Below, in pieces: positions 1 through 10,216 of a stretch of DNA of 64,000 nucleotides (position 1 is its first letter; each line of letters starts with the position of its first letter). The translations under genes were made by a program, and so were the position numbers. The notes under the pieces are model-generated. The model saw only the letters and a list, made by a program, of their open reading frames with translations, searched no databases and had not been told where the DNA came from. The stretch comes from Iris pallida (lineage: Eukaryota; Streptophyta; Magnoliopsida; Asparagales; Iridaceae), in the NCBI GenBank assembly GCA_029216955.1, contig JANAVB010044017.1, forward strand, positions 8,053,041-8,117,040, given 5' to 3'.

Positions 1-900
1 TTCGCTACCATGATTACTCCAGATTCGAGTAATCATGAAGTCTTTTTCATTCTATACCTTTGACAAAATACTTAAAATTTAAAAATAGCATCACTTTTAT
101 TTGATAAAAAGTACACCCAAGTATAACGAGAGAAATTATCAAATATAACAAAGGCGTAGAGTTTACCGCCAAGACTAACGACTCTACTAAGACTAAATAA
201 ATCTATATGAATTAACTGCAAATGTCTAGAAATGCTTACAGTATTGATGGATTTAAAGGATGACCTAGTTGTCTTGTTCTTTTCACAGTCAGAACATACT
301 ATATCTCTCTTGAAGGAAATTTATGGGAGCCTTTTTACCAGTATTTTAGTGCACATCCTTGAGATGGTATCCATGTTTGCATGTCCTAGCCTCATGTTCC
401 ATAGCCAGCTTTCATCCCGATTGGCTACTAGGCACTTACCTGTACTGTTAGTACGTTCTATAAAGAAAACATAAATATTGACTTCCCTGATCCCTTCATA
501 TACGGGATTTCCAATAGACACCTCATATATAGGACATTTGTCTTTCACAAAATTGATACCATAACCATTATTTGCCAAATAACTTATGTTCAATAGGTTA
601 TGTTTCAATTTTGTGACTAGACAAATATCATTTATTTTTTTGTAGGGAGACATACCAACAGTACCTATTCCTATAATATTACTTCGAAGATTATTGCAAA
701 AGGAAACATACCCTTCTCTCTTCATCGATAGCATAGCGAATAATGATGCATCACCAGTCGTATGCCGTGAACATCCACTATTGAGTATCTACTTGCTTTT
801 AGCAAGAGAGAGTTGAGGGTCCACCTACAAAATGAGTAAATATAAGCTCTGGTACCCATTTCTTCAATGGTCCATTATGATTAATTTTTTTGAATCCAAG
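1..900 (-). pseudogene. pol: Ty1/copia pol fragment: protease, GAG-pre-integrase, start of integrase
   Basis: Read on the minus strand, this is the protease to integrase part of a copia polyprotein. The protease box reads NSGCSRHTTGD near 750-785, where the family has D-S-G; codon 780-782 is AAT, so the catalytic Asp is Asn and the protease would be dead. An open stretch of 137 codons (321-734) carries the GAG-pre-integrase region with the usual LWNMRLGHAN motif. Below it come a CSDCEK zinc-binding piece and a conserved integrase-core segment (around 100-310), running off the window start. The right part of the same family lies at 21435-24225, on the far side of a nested gypsy element. Family assignment rests on motifs I recognise. 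Stops and frame changes between blocks mark it as decayed. Confidence 0.85.
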
Positions 901-1401
901 AAAGTACATTTGTGTCAATTAGCTTTCTAGCTCTATAGTACTGTGATATATGCCCGTGTAGTATGTGCATGTAATTTTAGAAATAATGCTCTTCATTTCT
1001 GTGTTGACATACTTTTTGTGTGTCTTCCTTGGAAACTTGTATGTGATAGCATATTTGTGAGGAATGTGTTTCTTTTGTGCATTCTTTGGTTTAGTCCTTT
1101 CTGGTATATGCATCATGTTAGGACTAACCTTAGGTCATGTAACAGGAATAAAATGTTTGCCTAATTTTATCTCTATCTTTTTAGAGATGGCACAAGACTC
1201 TTTGAATTTAGCAATCATATCTGTAAGTCTGTACTCAATGACTAGGTATATCTTCTTCTCTATGTCATAAAGTTCTTGCACCTTGACATAGTCTCTTTTG
1301 TTTTGTTCTATTATATGGATAGCCTCCTGATAGTCCAATCTGATCTTGGCTATCTCTTCCATGTTACCGATAGTAGATGAATATCTTCTAGTATATTAGA
1401 C
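901..1401 (-). pseudogene. gag: copia gag C-terminal (coiled-coil) segment, left copy
   Basis: On the minus strand a 75-codon open stretch (1135-1362) encodes a Lys/Glu/Ile-rich, coiled-coil-like segment that in this copia family lies between the zinc knuckle and the protease. Positions 981-1400 are a diverged duplicate (roughly 90% by eye) of 21436-21862. The right copy continues beyond its equivalent point (shared text ...TATATTAGAC) into the zinc knuckle, while the left copy stops at 1401, where a gypsy LTR begins. The two copies therefore cannot be a 5-bp target duplication; they are either different copies of the same family or the product of a rearrangement. Confidence 0.65.
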
Positions 1402-2719
1402 TGGTGTGCTATCGTATGCACCCAAAAATAAAAATTTTAATCTTAAAATTATTTGTAGAAGTGAGAGTAAGGATCGATCCCACGGAGAGCAATTAGTGTA
1501 CTTTTATACAATATGAACAAGGATGGGGGAGGTCTTGAATATGGTAATAGAAAATTTAAGAAAAGCTAAAAATAATTAAAGTATTAAAATCAATCAAAGG
1601 AACAAATATTGGTCTCAGTGAACATTCACCATTGGAATCTTAAAATTGACATCGGTGCAAGCATAAATTAAATCATACTTTGAATATTTACCGTTGGAAG
1701 TATTTTTCTATCTTTCTTAGCCTTAGTTAATTAGATACAAGCGACCTAATTAACTTTAATTACTAAATAAAATAAGATGAGCGCTAAAGATTTAATCTAG
1801 CAATTTCTTAAAGAACAAAGAGATCGATAAAGTAAAACAACACAAGCACAAGTGGTTGCATTTAATTTTATCAAATATTTTTCTCCTAAGATCTAACAAA
1901 ACAAAGAAGTTCATTAAATCTTAGTTGCTTCACAAATTAGAAACATTAAACAATTTCGGATTTGATATATAATTTAGCGGTAGATCAAAATGAATAATAA
2001 ACGAGTAGACCTCCTAGTAATTAAATAAAACAATCATGAAAGTTGGCATAGAAAAACATTCAACATCAAAATATAAATCAAACATATAAAAACAATTTAG
2101 ATCTCAAAAGTTTATTGATTCCAAGGCTTCCGTACACTTCGACCAACAAGACTTTTAGCCGCACATGTTCATCAAAACTTCAAAAAAAAATTGGAGAAGA
2201 AAAAAAAAGAAGAGTTGTGTGTTGTCTATTCTTCTCATGATTTCTACCCCTTTTATACACCCAAAATTTGTTGTTTCTAGCCCACAATATCTCCCCAAAT
2301 ATCCTCTAAAAGTTACAACTTCTCAAACCAAAAAAAAACTAAGTCATAGAACAAGTAGGAAAATAATTATTTTGGTTCCTATTTTTGTTCACAACATCTT
2401 TGACCCAACTTCAAGCCCAATTTCGTCCATGATGTAGCTTGAATCTCGAAACACCTAAAATATAAAAGTTGTTGCAATTTATCTTAGCTTTCTAAATCTT
2501 TTTGAAGTATGCCAATTGCTTTTGGGAGGAGAAAGTTATACTCATTTTGGTAAAACGTATCAAAACTATCCAAATTTACAATTTAGCTCCTTTTTGCACA
2601 TAGTGTCTCCAACTGCATCCTAAAGTAAAATATAAATAAAATGAGTTCCTTTAGTCATAAACTGAGTGTAAAATAGTGAACATTAAGGGATAAAAATATA
2701 ATACTTTATGTTCTCATCA
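1402..2719 (-). repeat. 3' LTR of the Athila/Tat-type gypsy element
   Basis: The plus-strand text starts TGGTGTG (1402) and ends ATCA (2719), so on the minus strand the LTR starts TGATGAG. Positions 1402-2310 align with 20529-21434 at roughly 90-93% by eye, including the shared segment around GGATCGATCCCACG. The inner boundary is set by the polypurine tract at 2720 onward. About 1.32 kb. Confidence 0.8.
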
Positions 2720-2740
2720 AATACCCCCATACTTAACTTT
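2720..2740 (-). other. Polypurine tract of the Athila/Tat-type gypsy
   Basis: On the minus strand the text AAGTATGGGGGTATT directly precedes the LTR start TGATGAG. A G-rich tract at this place primes plus-strand DNA synthesis. Only about 60 bp further in, the element is interrupted by the nested element at 2801. Confidence 0.65.
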
Positions 2741-2800
2741 TGTTCGTGCTCGAACAAAACTCAAATTTATTTTTTTCAAAACAAAAATCAAGGTTGTAAT

Positions 2801-5800
2801 TGTAACTCCACTTTTTCCATTTTAGTAGAATTTAAATTTTTAATAATAATATTTTATTTTCTTTTTCCTATAAATATATGCTTTACGAATATTTTGGAGG
2901 GAAAGAATTTGGAGCGGAAATATTTTCTAATTTTCAAAAGTTGGTTACAACTAATTTGAGTGGTCCCCACTCATATTTGAAATGTTATAACTAATTTTCC
3001 TGAAATACTGCAATTTATCAAAAGACAGAGGGGTTTCTTGCATTAATATTATTGAGTGGAGGACTAATACGTAATTTATGAAAAGGGGCTGGGGATTAGT
3101 ACAAAAGTACCAATGGTGGAGGGACCTTTTTGCATATATGCACTTTATGTACTGAGGAGAGAGAGAGAGAGAGAGACTCAGTTGTTGTTTTTTGAGCTCT
3201 TTTCCCCATTCTTTTTCCTCGGCTGAATCAGCAGGCGGTGGCGACCAGTTCAGGCGGCGGCGACCAGTTCAGCGGCAGCGATCAGCTCGGGCGGCGGTGA
3301 TCAACTCAGGCAGCGACCGTGGCATACAACCCGTCAGCCGGAGAGCTTCCTCTCCGGTGAACTCGACCACTGTGAGCTCAGCAACGGCGAGCTGAGGACG
3401 TTAGCACGACGAGTTCCTCTCGACGACTCCGAAGTAGCGATGACGACCATGAGGCTTCATCGACAACACTTCTTCGTCTCTCCTGCGATCGTCGACTTTT
3501 TCCCGGTGGCGATCTGCTCCCAACGACTAGGCCGATCGTTCCTACGGCAGCGTTCTTTCATCTCCACCGACAAGTCCATCGAGGGTTCGCCATCGACGGT
3601 TTAGCTCGGAGTTGATCCTTCGTCCTGAGCCTGTCGACTCATTTCCGACGAACCTCTACGAGATGTGAGTTTCCATTCGAATGAATATTTAGATCTGGGA
3701 CAATTTAATTGTGTTCTTAATGATTCTTGTTGATTTCTGTAAATTCTTTGATACATGTGTCTCAATTCGTCCGACATCTACTGATCTTTTCGTGCTCTGA
3801 AATTATTTGTTAGATTGTCTCAATAGAGATTTGATTTACTGCTGGACACTTGGGGAATCGTATTCGACACTTGGGAGTCGTATACGCGCTCCAAATCGGA
3901 CTAATTCTCAGGTAACGTTCTAATTTTCATATTGTCAAGTAATGTATCTTTTCGATCCTAGCTGATAAGGGCGTTGGACAGGACCGGATCTGAGTATTGT
4001 GTTTGTCCAGTGTGGACCTGTGTCCAAGTTGAGTTGTGTTCCGTGTACGTGTCGGTGCTGTTCGTGTCCAATTGAATTGTGTCCAGCTTTGGTTCGACCA
4101 TCTTTGTGTGTGTCCAAGTTGGAAATGGCGGAAAGGGATTTGAACCAGGAAGTCAAAACAGTAGAAATTTCCTCGTGTGTGTTTTATTAGTTAGCTTTGT
4201 GTAAATAATTATTGCAATAGAGTTGTATATAATTTATTTCAATGCTGTTGCAGAAGTTTGTAGCAATGTTCATTTTTGGGGTGGAAATTGAGGGGCTGCC
4301 AATTGATGAATTATACTTTGATTTCCTGTACAATTATTATTTTAAGATTTTGACTTTAGAATTTATGATTAATGAGTTGTGTATTATAAATTTTGAATAA
4401 ATCTTTTATGTATGAGTTGCTAAATTTTGAATAAATCAGTTACTTTTATCTAATATATGAAAAGTCGGGGACCATCAAACAGTAGAGGGTTTGGGCTATT
4501 TAGCTCTTAGTGAAGTAGCAAGCTACTGAATTGCTTGGGAAAGTTGTACCTAATTTTGTGGTGGTTGAAGTACTGCATGTTTATTAAAACATAATTTGAT
4601 GTTGGTATGTTCTTGTTACGTCATATTGGTAAGTTTACAGTTTTGTTCGACCATTTAATTTAAGGAAAGGAATTGGGGTGTCCTTATGCTGGTAGGAAGG
4701 GAGTAGTAGCAGTTGGGATATTTTCTTTACAGATTATGGAGAAGTGCTGAGTTATCAAGATTGGATAATTTCGTTCATCTTTTGTAGTAGCTGCTATGGG
4801 GATTGGTCAAAGCTTAGAATATGATAGGGATTCTAGCATTGGGCCAATATAGTAGGGCTGAACAACTTTTATATAGTAAGTTTCACTACTAACTACTAAA
4901 TATCTTCCTAAGAAACATTTTAGTAAAACTATTTTTAGTGTTATTATTGGTTATAAAACAAGTTCCATATAGTGATTCCTATTAATTAATTGATAGGAAT
5001 TTTCTATATTTGTAATCAGTAAAATTTTATATGGTTAAATAATATTTGCTCGACATCATTTGTGAGCTACTTTGGTTTCATAGGTTTTGACCAATGGAGT
5101 ATCATTATCAATTCTATATTAGTAAACTGAATTATTTTGCAAGGAATAATTAATCCATTTATTATAATTGAGTTAATTTCTATAAACCCTTAGAGTGTAG
5201 TAATTACCTTGTGCAGAACTTAACCCACTTGTACCCATTACTCAGGAGGACAGATCCTTTCCTACCCTTAATCACCCGGAGCAAGGCAAGTACTTTTCTA
5301 TGCTTTTGTGCATTTATATTCATGTACTCCTTCTTGTGACACGTCATGGCACGATATCATGTACTCCTGTACTCATGTACTCTTGTTCTTGTACTTATTA
5401 GTGTTTGGTAGGGAAATATACTAGCCATGTGACCAATCCTGGTTATTATATTCATGTGCCTAGCTTAGGCCTCGCATCGTGCACGCAGGCCCTAAGTCGT
5501 ACCATATTCATGTACTCATGTGCATGTTCTCACCCCAGCCGGTCACATAGACTAGATGTTTTTCAAATATTGTGCACTTATCATGTCTGGTACCACATGA
5601 TTATAGTTTCATTCCTGTACATTATATTTCCTGTACTTTATAGTTTCATGTACTTTACATTCCTGTATTATAGCTCCTGTACTCATTTTCTGTGCTACTT
5701 TCCTGTACCTTCTTGTTCATTCCTGTATTTTATTTTCTTGTACCCTTGTACTCTGTTCATATCATGTTCATGTTTTATTACTTAGAACTGTGCTTAGCTC

Positions 5801-6174
5801 CGCTCCTGACTGGATAAGTTGCAGGTATGCTTGCAGGATATCATTCTACCATATGGGCCAGAGCCCGGGACATTAGCTGAGCAGGATGGAGACATGACTT
5901 AGCTTGAGGTTTCAGGTTTAGATTGTCAGCGTTACTCTTAGATATTGTTTTAGAATTCATAGTACATTTCATTCTTGATGACTCGTACATTTATATACAT
6001 AGAATTGTGGATTATGGTGATCATTCTGGGATACGTTTTAGATGCTGTGATTATATGCATTTATGATTATCTGGTTAGATTTTCCTAGTTTGGTACAGCT
6101 TACTTCGTCGTGTCTAACGACGAAGGCTGGGCGTGTCTGACTCGTGTCCGATTATTCGGGAGTGGGTCGTGATA
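2801..6174 (+). repeat. 5' LTR (3374 bp) of the non-autonomous chromovirus relative
   Basis: It starts TGTAACTCC just after GTAAT and ends GGTCGTGATA (terminal CA mutated to TA). It contains, in order, a GA microsatellite (3158-3177), a GC-rich block with repeated GGCGGCGAC units (3215-3640), a strong donor-like GTGAGT (3665), a GTGTCC-rich stretch (3985-4110), CTGTACT-like repeats (5340-5760), a branch point and acceptor-like segment (5806-5836) and a perfect hairpin at 6103-6125. The 126-codon open stretch at 5405-5785 recurs in the other LTR but is low-complexity Phe/Tyr/Cys-rich and probably not coding. Confidence 0.88.
6103..6125 (+). promoter_or_regulatory. U5 hairpin near the LTR end
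   Basis: CTTCGTCG, a 7-nt loop (TGTCTAA) and CGACGAAG form a perfect 8-bp stem ending 49 nt before the LTR terminus. The same structure is at 13518-13540 in the 3' LTR, and a differently sequenced hairpin sits at the same distance in the LTRs ending at 38304 and 53707. Confidence 0.6.
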
Positions 6175-6205
6175 TATTTTTAGTGGTGGCCCATGCAGGT
6201 CCATC
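6175..6205 (+). other. PBS-position segment, not matching tRNA-iMet
   Basis: Immediately after the 5' LTR comes TATTTTTAGTGGTGGCCC followed by ATGCAGGTCC. The core AGTGGTGGCCCATGCAGG is also found just after the LTRs ending at 38304 and 43791. It is not the TGGTATCAGAGC motif seen elsewhere in this window. By position it should be the primer-binding site; which tRNA, or whether a self-primer, is used cannot be told from the sequence alone. Confidence 0.5.
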
Positions 6206-6479
6206 CTAATGGTACCTAGGTCTTACCGTACTATTGGGGGACTTGATTACACTAGGGAAACTTGATCACATCATAGGAAAATCGGAAAATAATGGTATAT
6301 CAGGTATTTTAATATTCTATAAACACTTGTTGTATTTAGGTCTAGGTTATTATAACAGTTTTTTGTTTTTCAGATAGTTCAAAAGCATGCGACACCATAA
6401 TTGTCAATTCACCTGCACTTGACGTTTCCAAGCTTCCACTACCTTCTATCAACCTACTATCCCCATGGGTAGTACGTAG

Positions 6480-7240
6480 TTGACGGAGACGTTTGAAGTG
6501 TCCCTTGACAGGCAGAGGGAGCAGGCCATCCTTTCTGAGTCAGACTTGTGGATACACTCTCCGAGCCAGGAAGGACTTCTGATTTCCAGACACTCAGACT
6601 TTTGGACTTTTCCAACATCGAGCGCATACCTTACATCGAGGAGCAGATCGAGAACCTGGAACCGCCACTAAAGATTATCCAAGTTTTGGAGGATCCGACT
6701 CCTCTGAAGACTGAAGCCACTAGCCAAGAGATCCAGAATATAACACAGACAATGGAACAAGATGGAAAGCTGAAGCACATGAGAGACATGAAGACTTATG
6801 ACGAAGACAACAACTAGCCTGGACCTGCAAAGCATCACAACACTCAGTCGGCGTTTCTTCGGTTACACCACCAGTTGCATCATCGGGAGCAGATCTCAAC
6901 AGCCAGCATGTCAACAGACGTATATTCCTATCAGAGGCCCTACGCTTCAGCCCAACGGGAGATCCAGACTCAGATTCAGATGACGACCACTTGCAATTTC
7001 TGTCGTCGCCAGGACATCACTACAAAGAGTGCCATAAAAGACGGAGGCTATGCCTGCACTGCAGATCGCCTGTCCACCAAATCAAGAACTGTCCGGAGAC
7101 CACTGATCACGTTGCCCAAGGACGAACGCGAGAAGCACCAGGACTACAGCAAGTGGACCCACCTCTCCAGATTTAGCAATCACATGAAGCACTACCGCAG
7201 GGATCAACCTATGTCAGGACAATTGAAGAAGTTAAAGTAA
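6480..7240 (+). pseudogene. gag: Degenerate gag remnant with zinc knuckles
   Basis: Several short frames together look like the end of a gypsy gag. An acidic stretch (6548-6817, frame with LDFSNIERIPYIEEQIENL) is followed near 6990-7120 by a zinc-knuckle pair. The second knuckle, CLHCRSPVHQIKNC, keeps the CX2CX4HX4C spacing. The first is broken by a one-base frame change around 7008-7012 (CNFC in one frame, GHHYKEC in the next). No gag capsid domain is recognisable upstream. I infer a decayed gag from the knuckle spacing and from the position between PBS and chromodomain remnant. Confidence 0.5.
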
Positions 7241-7259
7241 TTCCAGTCCCGGAGAAACA

Positions 7260-8650
7260 CTAAAGATAGACTGAAGACAGAAGACTCTTTTGCATTGTTG
7301 GAGAAAACCATGGATCATGATTCATAATCCAGCTTTCCCTTAAATTCCTTGAAGCACCTAGATCATTTCTTGAAACTTCTTGTTTGAAACCTTGGTTGAT
7401 GTCGAAACTTACTTCGAGATTTTGTTTCCTACTTCGGTAAGCTTGTTTCAGATCCACAATTTGATAATTGTTTGAAATCCATTATTCGATACTGTTGCAT
7501 ATTCATCATTCCTGACCCTGTATCCTAGTAATGGCTCATATTTATAAATTTTGTTCCTTTATCAAACTTAATGTTATTTGATATTTAATCACTTCTCGAG
7601 ATTTTATTTCGAAAATTCTGTTCCTTATTCGAAACTTGTTTAAAGCTCCGTCCTATGCAGCACCTTGTTGAGGATCCCTCTGAGGGTTGTGAAGATTTCG
7701 TTTCTTATTTGAGATTCGTATCCACAATTCGATGCTTGTTTCTTACTCACCCGTTGATTTCTTTTTACTTGTGACTTTGATTTCATTCGAGATTTTAAGA
7801 CCCTGTTTTCTGTTTCGAGAATTTGCTTTCATTCGTGATTTTGTCTCATATCCAAGATTTTTCAGACTTTGAAACTTCAGTTCCTGCTCGCGACTCGTTG
7901 AGACCGTGTTCCCTATTCAAAAATCTTGTTTCCTCGTATTTTGAGATTTTACTTGTTTCATATCCGCTATTTAATACCATATTTTCATATTTATTTTTCA
8001 CGACTTTGTTTTCTATTATTGGATTCTACTTGAAATTTTGTTTCCTATTTGAACTGTGTACTATCCGAAAATTATTCCTACTCAAAATATCATTTTGAAA
8101 CCTTGCTTGAACCTTCGCTTCTATTGATGCTTGTTTGGGATTCTATTTCCTATTCCTGATTTTATATTTATTTGAGATTGTTCTTTATCTGTGGTTTTGT
8201 TTCAAACTTATTTGAGATCTGCTTGTCTCATATTTACGATCCAATACCTTGTATTCCATTCACTAAACGATACATGCTTTCAATTCACTCTTCGTAACCT
8301 AGCTTTCTATTTGAGATTTCTATTCGAGATTTTGTGTCATATTCGTGACTTTGTTGATAATTGATTTCCTATCTATGATTTGTTTTGAAATTCCTTTCCA
8401 TTCGAGGTAGTGTTTGAGACTTCGTTATTCGTGAGTTTGTTATACATTGATAATTTTGGTCATTATTTCGAGACTTTGTTTTCTATCTGGTATCTTGCTT
8501 TTATGTCACCTTGAGATTTTTGCTATCTATCTGGGATTAAGTCCATGTACTAAATCTTGTTACCATTCCAGATATCAGTTGAAATTCCGTCATAATTTGA
8601 AACTTCGCTCCATGTCTGAAATTTTAAATCTCCCTGGTTGCCTTTTGTAC
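7260..8650 (+). repeat. T-rich degenerate minisatellite-like region inside the element
   Basis: About 1.4 kb built from variants of one phrase, roughly TTCGAGATTTTGTTTCCTA, repeated dozens of times with heavy divergence and variable spacing. No open frame of note. It takes the place where protease, RT and integrase should lie in a full chromovirus. Confidence 0.6.
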
Positions 8651-9590
8651 TCACTGATTGGATCCCTTATTGTCTCTTAGTAAGTAATAAACCCTTGTAT
8701 TCTAATAGTCAGATAACCATACCATCTTCTTGACTTGGACTATTGAAACTCATTTTGATTTCTTAAAATTTTCTATGGATAAAGTCGAGAGGCTATTCGA
8801 TGACCTACTATGGCATGACAGTTGCGCACTGCAGCCATTAGCTGGATTATGGAGACTGAGGGTTCACTGCAGCCAGTAGTGCAATGGCAAGGCAGGAACT
8901 CTAAGTTGAAGTGATTTCAGACAATCGTAGGTTTTCGAGTACTGTCGAGACTTGTCATATTCTTCATACCTTGATCTCTTGGGTTGCTTCGTCAATGATT
9001 GTTGAAAAATGGATAAGGTTGACAGATTATTCGGTGACATATTGTTATTTGAGTCACGGAGCCGAAAGTCCACTACAGTCAGATATATACTGGCGGGGTA
9101 GGGATTTTAGGCAAAGTCATTTCAAATAGCTATATGTTTCCGGACACCATGAAAACTATATCCCTTTTTATATGATTATTGGTTTTCGAGAACCACAGGT
9201 CCTTGCACGTTCATCCTGATTTGATACTGTATCTCCTGAGTATTTCGTACGTTTCCTAAATCAACCCTTGCTAATTTCCCTTCTAGCATTTTATCGTTAG
9301 ATTATTGAATTCCTCAAAATTATACATTGCCAGATTTGATTCCATACTTCGTTTGTGTCTTGTCTAAACCTCAATTTTAAATCATGTCTATTTGACCATG
9401 ATCTTCCTATCTTATCCTAGTCCACGTGTGTTAAACTATCGATTTTTGATCATACTTAATATTTGTATCTTCATGATTTTGCTCATCTAAGTTGTAATTG
9501 GAACTTCATTCTATCTCGTGCCTATTTGACTCTTGATCATTGATCGTGTTATTCCAACTTCTTGTGTGTAATTATCGTACGGGTCTCAAG
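8651..9590 (+). other. Non-coding internal spacer with two diverged copies of a short segment
   Basis: The segment with GGATAAAGTCGAGAGGCTATT (8776 on) recurs in diverged form near 9008 (GGATAAGGTTGACAGATTATT), each followed by text around CACTGCAGCCA or CACTACAGTCAG. The remainder (9130-9590) is AT-rich, with no coding evidence. Confidence 0.35.
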
Positions 9591-9599
9591 GCTCAGAGA

Positions 9600-10071
9600 G
9601 CATCTCAGAGTTACATAGGATCGACAGAAGCACTGGGCGGACAGTAGCAGACGGCCACTAGAGTTCGCAGTTGGGGATAGAGTGTTCCTGAAGATCTCAC
9701 CGACTAGAGACGTCATCAGATTTGGCAGAGGCGGGAAGCTCAGTCCGAGGTACACTAGGCCCTTCGACATGACGACGCGAATTGGCAAGGTGGCATATCG
9801 ACTAGCGTTTCCAGCCAGCTTGGAGGGAGTGCATGATGTTTTCCAAGTGTTCCAGCTTTGACGCTACATTTTAGATCCGAGCCATGTGGTGGACTATTCA
9901 GAGCTAGAGGTGGGTCCGAGCTTGACCTACGAGGAGCAGCCAGTAGAGATCTTGGATAGGAGGAAGAAACAACTGCGGAACCAGACCATTCCACTTGTCC
10001 GCGTCATGTGGAGACACCACTCTCCGGGAGAGTCGACATGGGAGTGCGAAGACGAGATACAAGAGCGCTAA
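9600..10071 (+). pseudogene. pol: Integrase C-terminus and chromodomain-like tail of a gypsy pol
   Basis: From about 9612 one frame reads through RRRPLEFAVGDRVFLKISP and a glycine-rich block (GRGGKLSPRYTRPF), which are features of the integrase C-terminal GPY/F region of chromoviruses. It then continues through YSELEVGPSLTYEEQPVEIL and IPLVRVMWRHHSPGESTWEC, the plant chromodomain-like tail, to a stop at 10069-10071. One internal TGA (after the VFQVFQL text, near 9857) breaks the frame. The counterpart at 49190-49706 is clearly homologous. This copy has no insertion at the point where that copy carries a 94-bp GT-AG insert. Retaining this tail without any catalytic domain is unusual. Confidence 0.75.
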
Positions 10072-10185
10072 ACTAGCTTGTTTGCTTGATTGTATTCGTG
10101 TGTATAAAAAAATTCTATTTTTTAATAAATGATTTGTGTTTGAACTTTTTGTGAATTGAGATTTATTTTGTGGGTCTTCGAATTT

Positions 10186-10216
10186 CGAGGACAAAATTTT
10201 TCAAGGGGGAGAGATT
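10186..10216 (+). other. Pre-LTR hairpin and polypurine tract
   Basis: AATTTCGAGGACAAAATT (a near palindrome) is followed by TTCAAGGGGGAGAGATT and then the LTR start TGTAACTCC at 10217. The same order, hairpin then purine tract then TG, occurs at 38990-39026, 44476-44513 and 49749-49785. Confidence 0.7.

Noticed and set aside
943..1270. Plus-strand open stretches with membrane-like products (and copy at 21516-21722)
   Set aside because: Antisense shadow of the copia gag coiled coil; Phe/Leu-rich because it reads the complement of Lys/Glu codons.
5405..5785. 126-codon plus-strand open stretch, with a 125-codon counterpart at 12822-13199
   Set aside because: It recurs only because the two LTRs are duplicates. 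It is low-complexity Phe/Tyr/Cys/Ser-rich, produced by CTGTACT repeats, with no motif.
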